DNA of 51,925 nucleotides from Methanomassiliicoccales archaeon UBA280 (GCA_002499085.1 DAKD01000016.1:1-51925), one strand, 5' to 3'; positions 14,674-23,815 are shown, counted from the stretch's first letter. The notes: generated from the letters alone by a model not told the origin. Made by a program: numbers and translations.

Positions 14674-15345
14674 ATGCCGGGAAAATACAAGAATACAATA
14701 GACTGGGACCGGTTCTGGGAGAGCGAGACTGTGAGCGAGAACATGCTCATGGGCGGAAGGAACATGGCCGGGCGGCTCGCCCGGTTCATAGAACAGTATG
14801 GCCTCAGGAGAATCGCGGATTTCGGATGCGGGCCCGGAATCACAATGTTCATCCTTGCGGAGAAATATCCGGAGTGCGAATTCGTGGGGTTCGACCCCTC
14901 GATGCCGGTGATCGAAAAGAACCGGGCCAGGGCAGAAAATTCCGGGCTTTCGAACATGCGGTTCGAACAGGATATGCTGCCCCGGATAAGGACAAACGAA
15001 AAATTCGACCTGGTTTACTGCATTGCCACACTCCATTATGTGAAAGACATTCGGGGCGCGATACGGAATCTCTATGCCAGGGTGAATGACAGTGGTTTCC
15101 TGATCTTCAACTACCCGAACAGATTCTCGCTGCACGCTTACAGAAATCAGATACGGCCTGATGATGCCGAGAACCGGAAGCGATTCTCGCTGATATTGAA
15201 CGAAAAGAACCTCCTGACCCTGAAGGACATAGATAGCGCCCTCGGAAGATGTCCGAAGAATTTCTGGAAAGCCGTGGGCGAGGGACCCAATCGGGAGAAT
15301 AACTGCGTGTATGTGAGGAGGAATGCGGCAGCGGGGGCAAAATAA
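14674..15345 (+). CDS. SAM-dependent methyltransferase
   Basis: This 223-residue protein has motif I IADFGCGPGITMFIL, motif II VGFDPSMPVIEKN, then FDLVYCIATLHYVKD and VNDSGFLIFNYPN, a complete class I methyltransferase core. The substrate is unknown. The ATG at 14674 follows the metallopeptidase stop by one base, showing translational coupling. GC-rich. It is the last gene of the cassette-rich island. Confidence 0.87.
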   Translation: MPGKYKNTIDWDRFWESETVSENMLMGGRNMAGRLARFIEQYGLRRIADFGCGPGITMFILAEKYPECEFVGFDPSMPVIEKNRARAENSGLSNMRFEQDMLPRIRTNEKFDLVYCIATLHYVKDIRGAIRNLYARVNDSGFLIFNYPNRFSLHAYRNQIRPDDAENRKRFSLILNEKNLLTLKDIDSALGRCPKNFWKAVGEGPNRENNCVYVRRNAAAGAK

Positions 15346-15440
15346 GACCGCGACATACACTATTCATATTTTGCACCGACACCATTTTTATCAACATCTG
15401 GCGTACACTCGCCAGATTTGCGATTGCGTATTATTTGCAT

Positions 15441-15551
15441 CATGCCCCGTCTGTGAGGGCGGGGTGCTGAGATTGATGTACTGGCAAGTGACAGACACAA
15501 ATTGTATGAAATCCCTTAAGGCCCTGCCCCTAAGGGCAGGGATGTGGGGCC
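15441..15551 (+). repeat. Hairpin element B, related to element A
   Basis: CATGCCCCGTC, loop TGTGAG, GGCGGGGTG form the first hairpin, which differs from element A by a C-to-T change that keeps a G-T pair. AAATCCCTT follows, then a perfect CCCTGCCC and GGGCAGGG hairpin (15522-15541) and TGTGGGGCC. The same layout as element A argues for a common origin. Confidence 0.55.
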
Positions 15552-15575
15552 GCGCAAATGTCAAAGGGCCTCGTA

Positions 15576-15650
15576 CGATACCTCCCCCCCTAAACGATTT
15601 TCTGGTTCACACTAACCAGAAAATAAAAAAAAGGGGGGAGGTAATCGTGA
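15576..15650 (+). repeat. Long two-tier inverted repeat
   Basis: Outer arms ACGAT plus ACCTCCCCCC and GGGGGGAGGT plus AATCGT pair over about 15 bases with one bulge. Inner arms TTTTCTGGTT and AACCAGAAAA pair perfectly around a CACACT loop. The stem is strong on either strand. It could be a terminator, a structured RNA or a mobile-element remnant. Confidence 0.65.
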
Positions 15651-15732
15651 GTTGTGATTTCAGGAAATCGGGGGGGTCCCATCCCACTTAGGTGCGCGTG
15701 CATCCATCTGCCTTTCGGCATCCCGTTTTCCC

Positions 15733-15969
15733 TTACTTTTTGACCAGCTCTCTTTCGAGGGCCTCCGCATTTGCGACTGCTATCTCCGCGTCCTGCATCT
15801 TCCTCAGCTTGTCAGGCACCATGTCCATCCTGTGATAGACCATGTCCCTGATTGCCGCGCGGATCGCCTCCGACCTCGATGGGAAGTCGTCGGCCTTCAC
15901 CAGAAAGTCGATGGACCTGAGATACCGTTTGGGTATTCGTATCGTGACCTTCTCTGTGTCGGTTTCCAT
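15733..15969 (-). CDS. Ribbon-helix-helix transcriptional regulator
   Basis: This 78-residue protein begins EKVTIRIPKRYLRSIDFLV and continues PSRSEAIRAAIRDMV, the beta-strand, helix, helix pattern of CopG/NikR-type DNA-binding domains. The C-terminal 30 residues are helical and charged; no nickel-binding domain is present. It binds DNA as a dimer and probably represses its own promoter, as two tandem CCTCTTTTGT repeats lie directly before the start. ATG 15969 is preferred over 15972. Its targets are unknown. Confidence 0.85.
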   Translation of the reverse strand: METDTEKVTIRIPKRYLRSIDFLVKADDFPSRSEAIRAAIRDMVYHRMDMVPDKLRKMQDAEIAVANAEALERELVKK

Positions 15970-15977
15970 CATATCAT

Positions 15978-16046
15978 CCTCTTTTGTACCTCTTTTGTCT
16001 TACCTGTGTCCGACAAAGGTGTATTATCGTTATCATATATAAAGCT
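15978..16046 (-). promoter_or_regulatory. Promoter and tandem operator candidate of the RHH regulator
   Basis: On the minus strand a CTTTATATATG box lies near 16036-16046. Closer to the gene, CCTCTTTTGTA (15978-15988) and CCTCTTTTGTC (15989-15999) form an 11-bp direct repeat with one-helical-turn spacing, a plausible site for cooperative ribbon-helix-helix dimers. The binding role is inference. Confidence 0.5.
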
Positions 16047-16208
16047 TGAGGTAATATATAATAAACAGAATATTTATTGCGCTGGATACGTCTGCAGTGC
16101 CTGAATATATTAAATGGAAACAAAACAGCCAGATAAAGATGGAAGCGACCGGGAGAGAGGCGGCCGCTTCAGTGGGTATATGATAACGGGCAGTCAGGCA
16201 ATAACCGC

Positions 16209-16576
16209 TCAGGACAGCATAGCCGCGAACTTGGCTACAGCCGCCCTGAGGAATGCCAGCCTATTCGGGCTGCGGCGTCCGTCCGTCGTCTGAACACGGG
16301 CAGCCTCGGCGGCAATCCATGACTCGCAGCCCGGCCCGAACTCATGCACTGAGATTGCAGTCCTGCGCGCCGGAACATTCCTGAATGTTTCCGAAGGGAA
16401 ACCAGTGCCTAGCAAGCCGACCACACTCCTTCGTCGCACGCGAGGCTGACTGACCACTCAGGCTCTGCGCCGATCCTGGCCAGCCTCACTGTGCAAGTGT
16501 TGAAGTCTAGGACAATCCTGTAACTCCTCGTCCCTATCGTAACCGTCAACCCTCTGTTTTCTGTATCACATTTCAT
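16209..16576 (-). pseudogene. Small hypothetical gene with apparent frameshift
   Basis: Translation from ATG 16576, which has GGGTGAT eight bases upstream, gives a protein-like N-terminus (TENRGLTVTIGTRSYRIVLD) that stops at a TAG near 16409. A second frame overlapping that end continues with protein-like sequence (AISVHEFGPGCESWIAAEA) to 16209. The two together would make a product of about 120 residues. I see no known family. Either a real frameshift has inactivated the gene or there is a sequence error in 16410-16455. A TTTTATTAA box near 16620-16628 would drive it. Confidence 0.4.
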
Positions 16577-16659
16577 GTTTGTATCACCCAAACCTCTGTT
16601 TGGTAATGGACTTTGTAGTTAATAAAACTTTCGTTTGGTTAAGCGAAACCTTTATATTG

Positions 16660-17316
16660 ATGTTCAAACATATACTATCTGGTGATAAACTGCAGACCGT
16701 GAAAGTGATATCCGACCCCGAGGCATTTCAGCAACTTGCGGATGAGACACGCAGGAAGATGATATACCTGCTCAGGGTGAAGGACATGACCGTGAGCCAG
16801 ATCGCGGAGCAGCTCGGGCTCACCACCCAGGCGATATACCATCACATACGCAAGCTTAAGGATGTTGGCATGATTGAGATAGCCCGCGAGGAGCGTGTCG
16901 GCCACTTCATCGAGACCTATTATCGTGCCACAGCCGAGGTGTTCCACATCACTCACGGCGAAAGCGGGACCCAGAAGGATTACGAGATGGGCATAAAGGC
17001 CGCCCTGGAAGGCCTGAGAAAGCTCGGGATGGAAGTGGATTGCAGCCCGGCAAAGGTCAAGGAGCTTGTGAGGGTCCAGAAAAAGATGAAGGAAGGCTGC
17101 GCCATGAAGGAGTGGGAGGACAAGGTCTCTAACCTTGGCCTGGATTTCCTGACCCAGCAGGCAGTGATAGAGTACGCTTCCCAGATATCAATGGCCGAGA
17201 AGGAGTTCGATGAGCTCCAGGCCAATGAGAAGACAGTTTGGCAGCTACTCAGGGCGTGCGTGGAAGCCCCACAAGTAAAGAAAAATGAAAAGAAGAAATA
17301 TGTAAAGAAGAAGTAG
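16660..17316 (+). CDS. ArsR-type winged-helix regulator
   Basis: This protein has an N-terminal winged helix: DPEAFQQLADETRRKMIYLL, then MTVSQIAEQLGLTTQAIYHHIRKLKDVGMI, the ArsR/HTH_20 pattern, followed by about 100 residues of helical effector or dimer region and a very Lys-rich end. No CXC metal site is visible in the recognition helix, so the inducer is probably not a metal. The start is uncertain: a CTTTATATT box at 16649-16657 suggests a start after 16675, and GTG 16699 follows GGTGAT, whereas ATG 16660 gives a longer frame. It is divergent from the frameshifted gene. Confidence 0.82.
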   Translation: MFKHILSGDKLQTVKVISDPEAFQQLADETRRKMIYLLRVKDMTVSQIAEQLGLTTQAIYHHIRKLKDVGMIEIAREERVGHFIETYYRATAEVFHITHGESGTQKDYEMGIKAALEGLRKLGMEVDCSPAKVKELVRVQKKMKEGCAMKEWEDKVSNLGLDFLTQQAVIEYASQISMAEKEFDELQANEKTVWQLLRACVEAPQVKKNEKKKYVKKK

Positions 17317-17345
17317 CCGGGTAATCGGCTACTTCGATTTTCATT
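17310..17345 (+). terminator. Hairpin terminator of the ArsR-type gene
   Basis: GAAGTAGCCG and CGGCTACTTC form a perfect 10-bp stem around GGTAAT, overlapping the stop codon, followed by GATTTTC. It also lies just beyond the 3' end of the converging surface-protein gene. Confidence 0.6.
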
Positions 17346-17368
17346 ATCGGTCTATTGCCTAGGTTTGC

Positions 17369-20300
17369 TCAGCCCAGCCTGTCATACGGTGTCTGGCTCT
17401 CAACGTATGTGACTGCGCCGTCCTCGGCTATGTTCTCCTTCGGCTCGACCTTGTTGGCATCCGAAGGATCGGTTTTGAAGTTTGGCGGCTCTTCATCCGA
17501 TTCCGCGGGCAGTGGGTCGAACTTCTCCGGGCTCGGTTTCTTGGGCCAGAACCACCATGCTGCCCCGGCAATGCACGCGATGACCAGTATTATGATAATA
17601 TACAGCCAGATGTTTGAGCCGGGACCGTCGGAAAACGGCGTGTTCGGGTCATCATCCAGCACCAGGCCGGTCGTGGAATCCTCTGCTGTGTAGCCCGGAT
17701 TCCAGGCATCCGGCATTCCGTCGCCGTCGGTATCAACCGAGGCAGCGGGGTCGGTCGGGAACGCATCCTCCGAATCGGGAACACCGTCGCCGTCCGTGTC
17801 CGCAGGAGGCATTTCCGCGCCTATGTCAGGGTCCAGCGGGTCAAGGTCGTCCGCATCCGGCACGCCGTCACCATCGTCGTCCGTATCTGTTGTGTCGGGT
17901 ATTCCGTCTCCGTCCGTGTCCAACAATACAGTCAGCGTGAAATTGCTCCAGTCATAGCCGCCGTGCCCGTCAGACACGCGCACGCTGACCGAGTATATGC
18001 CGGCATCGGAATTCTCCGGCGTACCTGAAAGGGCACCGCTCGCGTTTATGGACAGCCATGTGGCGTTGGTCGTCCGGGACCATGTGAGCGCGTCCCCGTC
18101 TATGTCTGTCGCGGTATAATTCACAAGGTAGGGGCTGCCTGTAAGGGTCTCGACAACATCTGCGCTGGTTATGGCCGGCGGGTCGTTCACATTGAGCACG
18201 GTCAGGGTTCCGTACCCCCAGCCGCCCGGTGCCGTTGAGATATGTATGGCATAGCTGAAGTTGACAGTCCCGTAGAAATTCTCCGTCGGGGTGAATGTCA
18301 GGGTTGTTCCCCCGCCCGAGATCGCCAATGTTCCATGCCACCATGAGGAAAGGCTCGCTTCCAGTATGGTTATGGCGTCGCCTTCCTCGTCCCCGACATC
18401 GTTCGCCAGCACATCCAGCACATTGGCGCCGCTGTCCTCCTGTATCACGAAAGTGTCATTGTGGGCAATGGGATAACCTTCCTGACCGTCCACCCGAATG
18501 GTAATGGCGGCCGAGGCTGTTCCGCCCCTTCCGTCGCTTATCACATAATTGAACGTGTCGTACACGGTTTCGCCGCCGTGCAGGGCCTGGAGTGCCGCCG
18601 AGACTGTCGGGTTGTAGGTCATGCTTCCGTCCGCGAGTATAGTTACCGCGGCGCCGTAGTCGCTGGGTTCGTGGGATATCACCGTGAGAGCGTCCAAGTC
18701 AGGGTCCAGGTCATTGCCCAACACGCCGGGCGCGATAATGGTCAGAATATAATCCTCGGTGGTCTGGTAGGCGTTATTAGCAGCAGACGGGCCTCTGTTC
18801 ACGCCAGTCGCCTCAACCGACACATTGGGATAGACTCCCGGGTCGTCTGTTGTTGACGATATTGTCGCGGTGCATGTCACGGTCGAAGCGGTGAACGAAT
18901 CCACCGAGAGGTTCAAGAAGGTGCCTCCTGTCTCGCCGCTCATCAGAATGCCTATGTCTGCCGTCAGGTATGTGACATGGTCATCCATAGGTGCGCTCGA
19001 GTTGAGGAAGGACGTGCCGGGCGGCAGTGTGATGTTGATGAAAACGTCCAGCGCATTGCCGGGCCCGTGGTTCTGCACCATGACCCTGTAACCTATCACG
19101 CTTCCCAGCTGCACTGGGTCGGCAAGGTCGTCAATTGTTATCTCCAAATCCGCCTCAGGCTCCGGCGGCATGCCGAAAGCCCGCAGGAACGGGTAGGTGT
19201 TTGCCTCGTATATCCCCCAGAGGGTTGAGAAGTCCCAGCCGGCGAACGTGGCCTGGGACATCATCTCGGCCGTGTTTCTCGGGGCGCCGCCCTGGCTCGG
19301 CACAGTCCCGGAATTCTCCAGGTCCCAGTAGCTGCCGACGACCGGAATTCCGGTTTCGTTGAACCCGATGAAGCCGCCGCAGTTGCCTCCGGTCGCACTG
19401 GCGTTTCCTACGCTGTAGGCATTCTGGATGATTTGGTGGTTGTCCCCGATGAAGCCGCCCACGAACCAATGCCCGCTGGCGCTGCCCCAGGCATAGCAGT
19501 TAAGGATTCCGCCATAATTCTGGCCGATGAAGCCGCCGGCATAGTTGCCTGTGGTGGTTGCGGAGCCCGTTGAAAAGCATTGCTGGATCGAACCCAAGTT
19601 CCAACCTATGAAACCTCCTGCGCAATTCAGCATTCCGCTGTCAGCGTTTCCGTGAGAGCAACTCTGGTATACTGCGCCGGTATTGTGGCCGATAAGGCCG
19701 CCTGTATAATCCCCGAAACTGGTGGCGTTTCCATGCGCCTGGCAGTTCGAGATCAGTCCTGCGTTGTTGCGGCCGATCAGACCTCCTACGTGACTGTCAG
19801 TTATAGAAGGGTTTGTCACTTCCCCGTAAGCCGTGCAGTTCAAAACCTTGGCGTCAATGGAGTCCCCGTTGTAGCCGACCAGGCCGCCTGTGTATGTGCG
19901 GCCGGTCACTGTTCCGTATGCAGTGCAGCTCTCAAGCCTGGCTCCGTTGAACCCTGCAAAACCTCCGACGCAACTCGAAGTGGAGTTCACCGGACCGAAG
20001 CTGTTGCTGAATTCTATGGGAACCTCGTTGTAGCCCACGAAGCCGCCAATGTATGGGCTCACACCGCGGACATAGCCAAAGGAGTTGGAATTGTTGATCA
20101 TACCGCCCAGGTGAGCCCATCCCACCAGGCCGCCCGCATAGCCCGGGAAAGAGGTCACGTCACCGGCCGCGTATGATTCAGTGATTGCGCCGCCGTCGAA
20201 TGTTCCCACCAGGCCGCCCACCGTGCCCTGGCCCGTGACATCGCCTATGGCGAAGCAATCTGATATCAAGCCGGAATCGAAATTCCCCACAAGCCCGCCG

Positions 20301-22684
20301 ACCCTTGTGCTAGAGCCTGTCACACCGCCACGGGCATTGCAGCGGACGATGTTCCCGCTTGCATGCAGGCCCACAAGCCCTCCCACGCTGCCCGTACCGT
20401 CCACATCACCGCTGCTGTTCGAGAACAGGATGTCAGCCCCGTTCCATCCCACAAGGCCTCCAGTGGGTATGTTGGTGCCTGTCACATGGCCGGATGCGCT
20501 GGAGTTGCTTATTGGCGATGCCGAACCGCTCGTGCCGACCAGGCCGCCTGTCGAGGTGACGCCGGACACATCTCCGTATGCATGGCACCGAGTGATGGGC
20601 CTCTCGCTCCAACCTATCAGGCCTCCGACGTTCGTGCCGCCGCTCACTTCGGAGTATGAGAAGCAGTTTTCCACGTATCCGGAATTGAGCATGTCGCCGA
20701 TGAGGCCGCCCACCCAAGCGGCGCCGTGCACAGACCCGCTCGAGCCGGAATCAGTCACTTCTCCTGTGCTCCTGCCTATGAGGCCCCCAGCATAATTGGC
20801 CGTGCTGTACACAGTCCCGTCAAATGCACATTGGTCAAGTGAGCCGAAGACATTGTAACCGATCAGCCCGCCCGTGAACAGGTTGCTGCCTTTAATCAAG
20901 CCGGCCCCGGAGCAGCCCCTTAGTGTGCCGCTGTAGAGGTAACCGGCCAGGGCCCCTGTGTTCTGGCCGCCGCTCACATTCACATTATTTAGGGTCACGT
21001 TCATTATCGCGGCCGGTTCGTAAACCCAACCGAGCAGGCTCTGGTTCGCCTGCGAGGACCGGTTGATGTAAAGCCCGGATATCTCGTATCCATTACCTTC
21101 CAGGCTGCCTGTGAAGCGTTTTGTTGCGTTCCCCGCCGGCACGAACCCGCCGCCCTGCGTGAGGGTCGTCCCCCACATCTGGCTCGACCCGACGATGTCG
21201 CTCATGTCAATGTCGTTCGCGAGCGTGTAGTTCTCGGCCGGGTCCATCTGCATCATCTGCAGCTGGTGGCTGTTGCGTATCTCCTGGCCCCATTCCATCC
21301 TGAGGAACGGCCTGGTACTGGAATTCACGCTCCACCATACGGTGTTGAAATTAAAGCCTGTATAAGTAGACTGTTGGAGCAGCTGGGCTGTTGAGTTCCC
21401 GGTTATTCCTGCGTCATCTCCCGCTTCTTCTGGATGGCCCACGGCAATCGTGGTCCCGGATGTCTCGTTGTCCCAGCGGTTGTTCAGGAACGCACAGGCG
21501 AAATTGAAGCCAGCCCATCCTGCGAAGCCGCCGACGTCAGAGGTTCCGGTGACATTGCCCGTGGAGTAGCAGCGCTCGATGGGGCCGTCCCATTCTGAAC
21601 CCACGAAGCCGCCGACCTGCCAATTTCCGCTGACATTTCCGAGGGCATAGCAGTCGTATGTCATGACTGGACCGTTGGTATTGGTACCAACGAAACCGCC
21701 CACCGATCCCAATGCGCTCACATCCCCAGTAGCATAGCATCTCTGTATTATGGATGTCCCGTCGCCTGTCCACAGATGGTTTCCGACGAAGCCGCCGGCA
21801 CCGTTGTTGCTGGCCACTGAAACATCGCCTGTGGCGTAGCTGTCAAAGGTGTCCGCTCCATTGTTGATTCGACCGGCAAATCCTCCGCCCACGTCGTTGG
21901 CCGTCACGTCGCCGGTGGCGAAGCATCCCGTGATTATGGTCCCGTCGCCGGTTTGAACGCCGATGAAGCCCCCTATCACGTTCTGGCCCTGAACATCGCC
22001 CTTGCTCCAGGAGTTGGATATTGTGGAACCGCTGTCGGCCTGTCCCACAAGGCCCCCGATGTTGTTGCCGGTGGTGGAAGATACCGCGCAGGTGGAGGAG
22101 CAGTTGTCCAGAAGGCCGCCTATCATTCTTCCCACGATTCCGCCCGCATTACTGCTGGCATACGCAATGGTCCCGGAACTGGTGCAGTTCCTGATGGTTC
22201 CACCATTATTGTCGCCTGCGATGGCTCCCCTGAATTGCAAGGCATTGATGTAGACATTTTCCATGAAGATGTTCTGGACTTTTACCGTTGAGGAAATCTG
22301 ACCGAACAGTCCCTGATAATTTCCGTCCCTGCTGATGAATAGTGATGAAATGATGTATAGATTGCCATTCAAGGAGCCCGTGAAAGGGGCCGTGCTGTTG
22401 CCTATTGGCACAAACCCCTCCCCACTGTTCCAACCCACGGTCGCAGAGGCGTCGATGTCATTGCCCAACGAATAGTTGGCGCCCAGACCGCTCTGCATCG
22501 CCTGCAGGTCCAGCACATCCTCGATGATGTACGGATTCCCTGCGGAGCCGTCCCCGCCCCCGAAGGTGCCGCCCGCAAACGGGGCATGCTGCCCAACATC
22601 CGCGGAGGATGCAATTTCAGAGATAACGCCCAGTGGCGTCGCGATCATGAGCATGGCCAGGAGAATCGCTGTCAGTTGTTTCAT
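17369..22684 (-). CDS. Giant GLUG-repeat surface protein with C-terminal membrane anchor
   Basis: This 1771-residue secreted protein starts with a signal peptide (MKQLTAILLAMLMIATPLG). Two GLUG-type modules follow, the first with about eight and the second with about twenty copies of a motif like VGGLVGxN followed by a Cys- and Ser-rich turn. After them come a DUF11-type domain (ADLEITIDDLADPVQLG), two cadherin-like domains with VLGNDLDPD and VLANDVGDEEGD, a He_PIG-like Ig domain (SGTPENSDAGIYSVSV) and thrombospondin type 3 calcium repeats (DTDGDGIPD). It ends with one membrane span (IWLYIIIILVIACIAGAAWW) and a short acidic cytoplasmic tail. It probably acts in adhesion or as part of the cell envelope. 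Start 22684 gives the signal peptide, with GAGGGA upstream. Confidence 0.92.
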   Translation of the reverse strand: MKQLTAILLAMLMIATPLGVISEIASSADVGQHAPFAGGTFGGGDGSAGNPYIIEDVLDLQAMQSGLGANYSLGNDIDASATVGWNSGEGFVPIGNSTAPFTGSLNGNLYIISSLFISRDGNYQGLFGQISSTVKVQNIFMENVYINALQFRGAIAGDNNGGTIRNCTSSGTIAYASSNAGGIVGRMIGGLLDNCSSTCAVSSTTGNNIGGLVGQADSGSTISNSWSKGDVQGQNVIGGFIGVQTGDGTIITGCFATGDVTANDVGGGFAGRINNGADTFDSYATGDVSVASNNGAGGFVGNHLWTGDGTSIIQRCYATGDVSALGSVGGFVGTNTNGPVMTYDCYALGNVSGNWQVGGFVGSEWDGPIERCYSTGNVTGTSDVGGFAGWAGFNFACAFLNNRWDNETSGTTIAVGHPEEAGDDAGITGNSTAQLLQQSTYTGFNFNTVWWSVNSSTRPFLRMEWGQEIRNSHQLQMMQMDPAENYTLANDIDMSDIVGSSQMWGTTLTQGGGFVPAGNATKRFTGSLEGNGYEISGLYINRSSQANQSLLGWVYEPAAIMNVTLNNVNVSGGQNTGALAGYLYSGTLRGCSGAGLIKGSNLFTGGLIGYNVFGSLDQCAFDGTVYSTANYAGGLIGRSTGEVTDSGSSGSVHGAAWVGGLIGDMLNSGYVENCFSYSEVSGGTNVGGLIGWSERPITRCHAYGDVSGVTSTGGLVGTSGSASPISNSSASGHVTGTNIPTGGLVGWNGADILFSNSSGDVDGTGSVGGLVGLHASGNIVRCNARGGVTGSSTRVGGLVGNFDSGLISDCFAIGDVTGQGTVGGLVGTFDGGAITESYAAGDVTSFPGYAGGLVGWAHLGGMINNSNSFGYVRGVSPYIGGFVGYNEVPIEFSNSFGPVNSTSSCVGGFAGFNGARLESCTAYGTVTGRTYTGGLVGYNGDSIDAKVLNCTAYGEVTNPSITDSHVGGLIGRNNAGLISNCQAHGNATSFGDYTGGLIGHNTGAVYQSCSHGNADSGMLNCAGGFIGWNLGSIQQCFSTGSATTTGNYAGGFIGQNYGGILNCYAWGSASGHWFVGGFIGDNHQIIQNAYSVGNASATGGNCGGFIGFNETGIPVVGSYWDLENSGTVPSQGGAPRNTAEMMSQATFAGWDFSTLWGIYEANTYPFLRAFGMPPEPEADLEITIDDLADPVQLGSVIGYRVMVQNHGPGNALDVFINITLPPGTSFLNSSAPMDDHVTYLTADIGILMSGETGGTFLNLSVDSFTASTVTCTATISSTTDDPGVYPNVSVEATGVNRGPSAANNAYQTTEDYILTIIAPGVLGNDLDPDLDALTVISHEPSDYGAAVTILADGSMTYNPTVSAALQALHGGETVYDTFNYVISDGRGGTASAAITIRVDGQEGYPIAHNDTFVIQEDSGANVLDVLANDVGDEEGDAITILEASLSSWWHGTLAISGGGTTLTFTPTENFYGTVNFSYAIHISTAPGGWGYGTLTVLNVNDPPAITSADVVETLTGSPYLVNYTATDIDGDALTWSRTTNATWLSINASGALSGTPENSDAGIYSVSVRVSDGHGGYDWSNFTLTVLLDTDGDGIPDTTDTDDDGDGVPDADDLDPLDPDIGAEMPPADTDGDGVPDSEDAFPTDPAASVDTDGDGMPDAWNPGYTAEDSTTGLVLDDDPNTPFSDGPGSNIWLYIIIILVIACIAGAAWWFWPKKPSPEKFDPLPAESDEEPPNFKTDPSDANKVEPKENIAEDGAVTYVESQTPYDRLG

Positions 22685-22719
22685 TGTACTTCCCTCTTTG
22701 TTGTAGGTAGGAATGGTTC

Positions 22720-22736
22720 TCATGTTATAAATAAAC
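22720..22736 (-). promoter_or_regulatory. TATA promoter of the surface protein
   Basis: Minus-strand TTTATTTATAAC centred near 22729 predicts a start about 20 bases before the ATG at 22684. It overlaps the 3' end of hypD upstream, so the surface-protein gene is transcribed separately. Confidence 0.55.
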
Positions 22737-23815
22737 TAACTTTTCCGCCTGTACTTGTACTCTATACTGCATCCCCCTTCGAAACTCACCATGCACGGCC
22801 CCACCGGACTCGCTGGCGTGCAGGCCTTCCCGAACAGCGGGCAGTCCTGGGGGTCCATCTCGCCCCGCAGCACGTCGCCGCACTTGCACCCGGGCGGCTC
22901 CTCATATTCTCTGGTGTATACCGGGGCCAGGATGTCTGAATATTTCTTCCGCGCGTCCCATTGCGCGAATTCCTTCCTCAGTTTCAGCCCGGTGCCTGGC
23001 AATACGGGAAATCCGCGCCACTTCACATCGCATGGCTCGAAGACCTTCATCATGGCGGCCTGAGCCTTCAGATTTCCCTCCGGGGAAACAGCCCTGGTGT
23101 AGGCATTCTCCACCTTTGCCTCGCCGTTCTTTATCTGCCGAGCCAGCAGGAACACGCCCATCAGCACGTCCAGCGGTTCGAATCCGGCAATGGCCTGGGG
23201 GATTTTGTAGTCCCTGGAAAGAAATTCATACATGTCGGAACCTGTTATCACGCTCACGTGGCCCGGCTCAAGCAGCCCCTGTATCTCGACCTTGCCCGAA
23301 GTCACCAGTATCCTCAGGGCCTCGGGAATCGTGCGGTGGCAGCAAAGCACCGAGAAATTCTTCGGAGGCTTGCCCAGAAGTATGCTGGCAGTTGCCGGGG
23401 CTGTGGTTTCGAACCCCACCGCGATGAAAACAACTTCATTGTCAATCTTATGTGCGAGTTCCACGGCTTCGTTGATGCCGTAGACGATGCGCACGTCCGC
23501 GCCCTCGCCCTTGGCCTTCAGTAGCGAACCGGATTCCGAGGGAACCTTCAGCATGTCCCCGAATATGGCGACGGTCTTTCCGGCCCTTGCAAGGGCCAGC
23601 GTCTCCTCGATCTCCTGCGGTGTGGTCACGCACACGGGGCAGCCCGGGCCCTGGCGCACTTCGACGCCGGCATTGGCCAGCATGTCGATGAGGCCGTGCT
23701 TCACCAGCGTGTCCTGATGGGTGCCGCAGACATGCATTATTCGGATGCGCTGGTCCAGGTCCCTGATCCTGGATATTATTTTCTCGGCCATGGCCCTGTC
23801 TCGGAGTTCGAACAT
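22736..23815 (-). CDS. hypD: Hydrogenase maturation factor HypD
   Basis: HypD works with HypC as the scaffold on which the Fe(CN)2CO group of [NiFe]-hydrogenase is assembled. The 359-residue protein has the signature MHVCGTHQDT (Cys30), GPGCPVCVTTPQEIE (Cys59, Cys62), VGFETTAPATA, and a C-terminal Cys-rich [4Fe-4S] region (PPGCKCGDVLRG, then CPLFGKAC). Length and motifs match the family. Its ATG overlaps the hypA stop by one base (TGATG), so it is translated from the hyp operon. No hydrogenase structural gene is in this window. Confidence 0.97.
   Translation of the reverse strand: MFELRDRAMAEKIISRIRDLDQRIRIMHVCGTHQDTLVKHGLIDMLANAGVEVRQGPGCPVCVTTPQEIEETLALARAGKTVAIFGDMLKVPSESGSLLKAKGEGADVRIVYGINEAVELAHKIDNEVVFIAVGFETTAPATASILLGKPPKNFSVLCCHRTIPEALRILVTSGKVEIQGLLEPGHVSVITGSDMYEFLSRDYKIPQAIAGFEPLDVLMGVFLLARQIKNGEAKVENAYTRAVSPEGNLKAQAAMMKVFEPCDVKWRGFPVLPGTGLKLRKEFAQWDARKKYSDILAPVYTREYEEPPGCKCGDVLRGEMDPQDCPLFGKACTPASPVGPCMVSFEGGCSIEYKYRRKS

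Larger units (their letters stand above)
15346..15732. other. Gene-free region with structured elements
   Basis: No gene is supported. The stretch holds hairpin element B (15441-15551) and a very strong isolated hairpin (15576-15650). Near 15711-15722 a small GCC-TTTC-GGC hairpin lies just beyond the 3' end of the opposing regulator gene. Confidence 0.5.
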
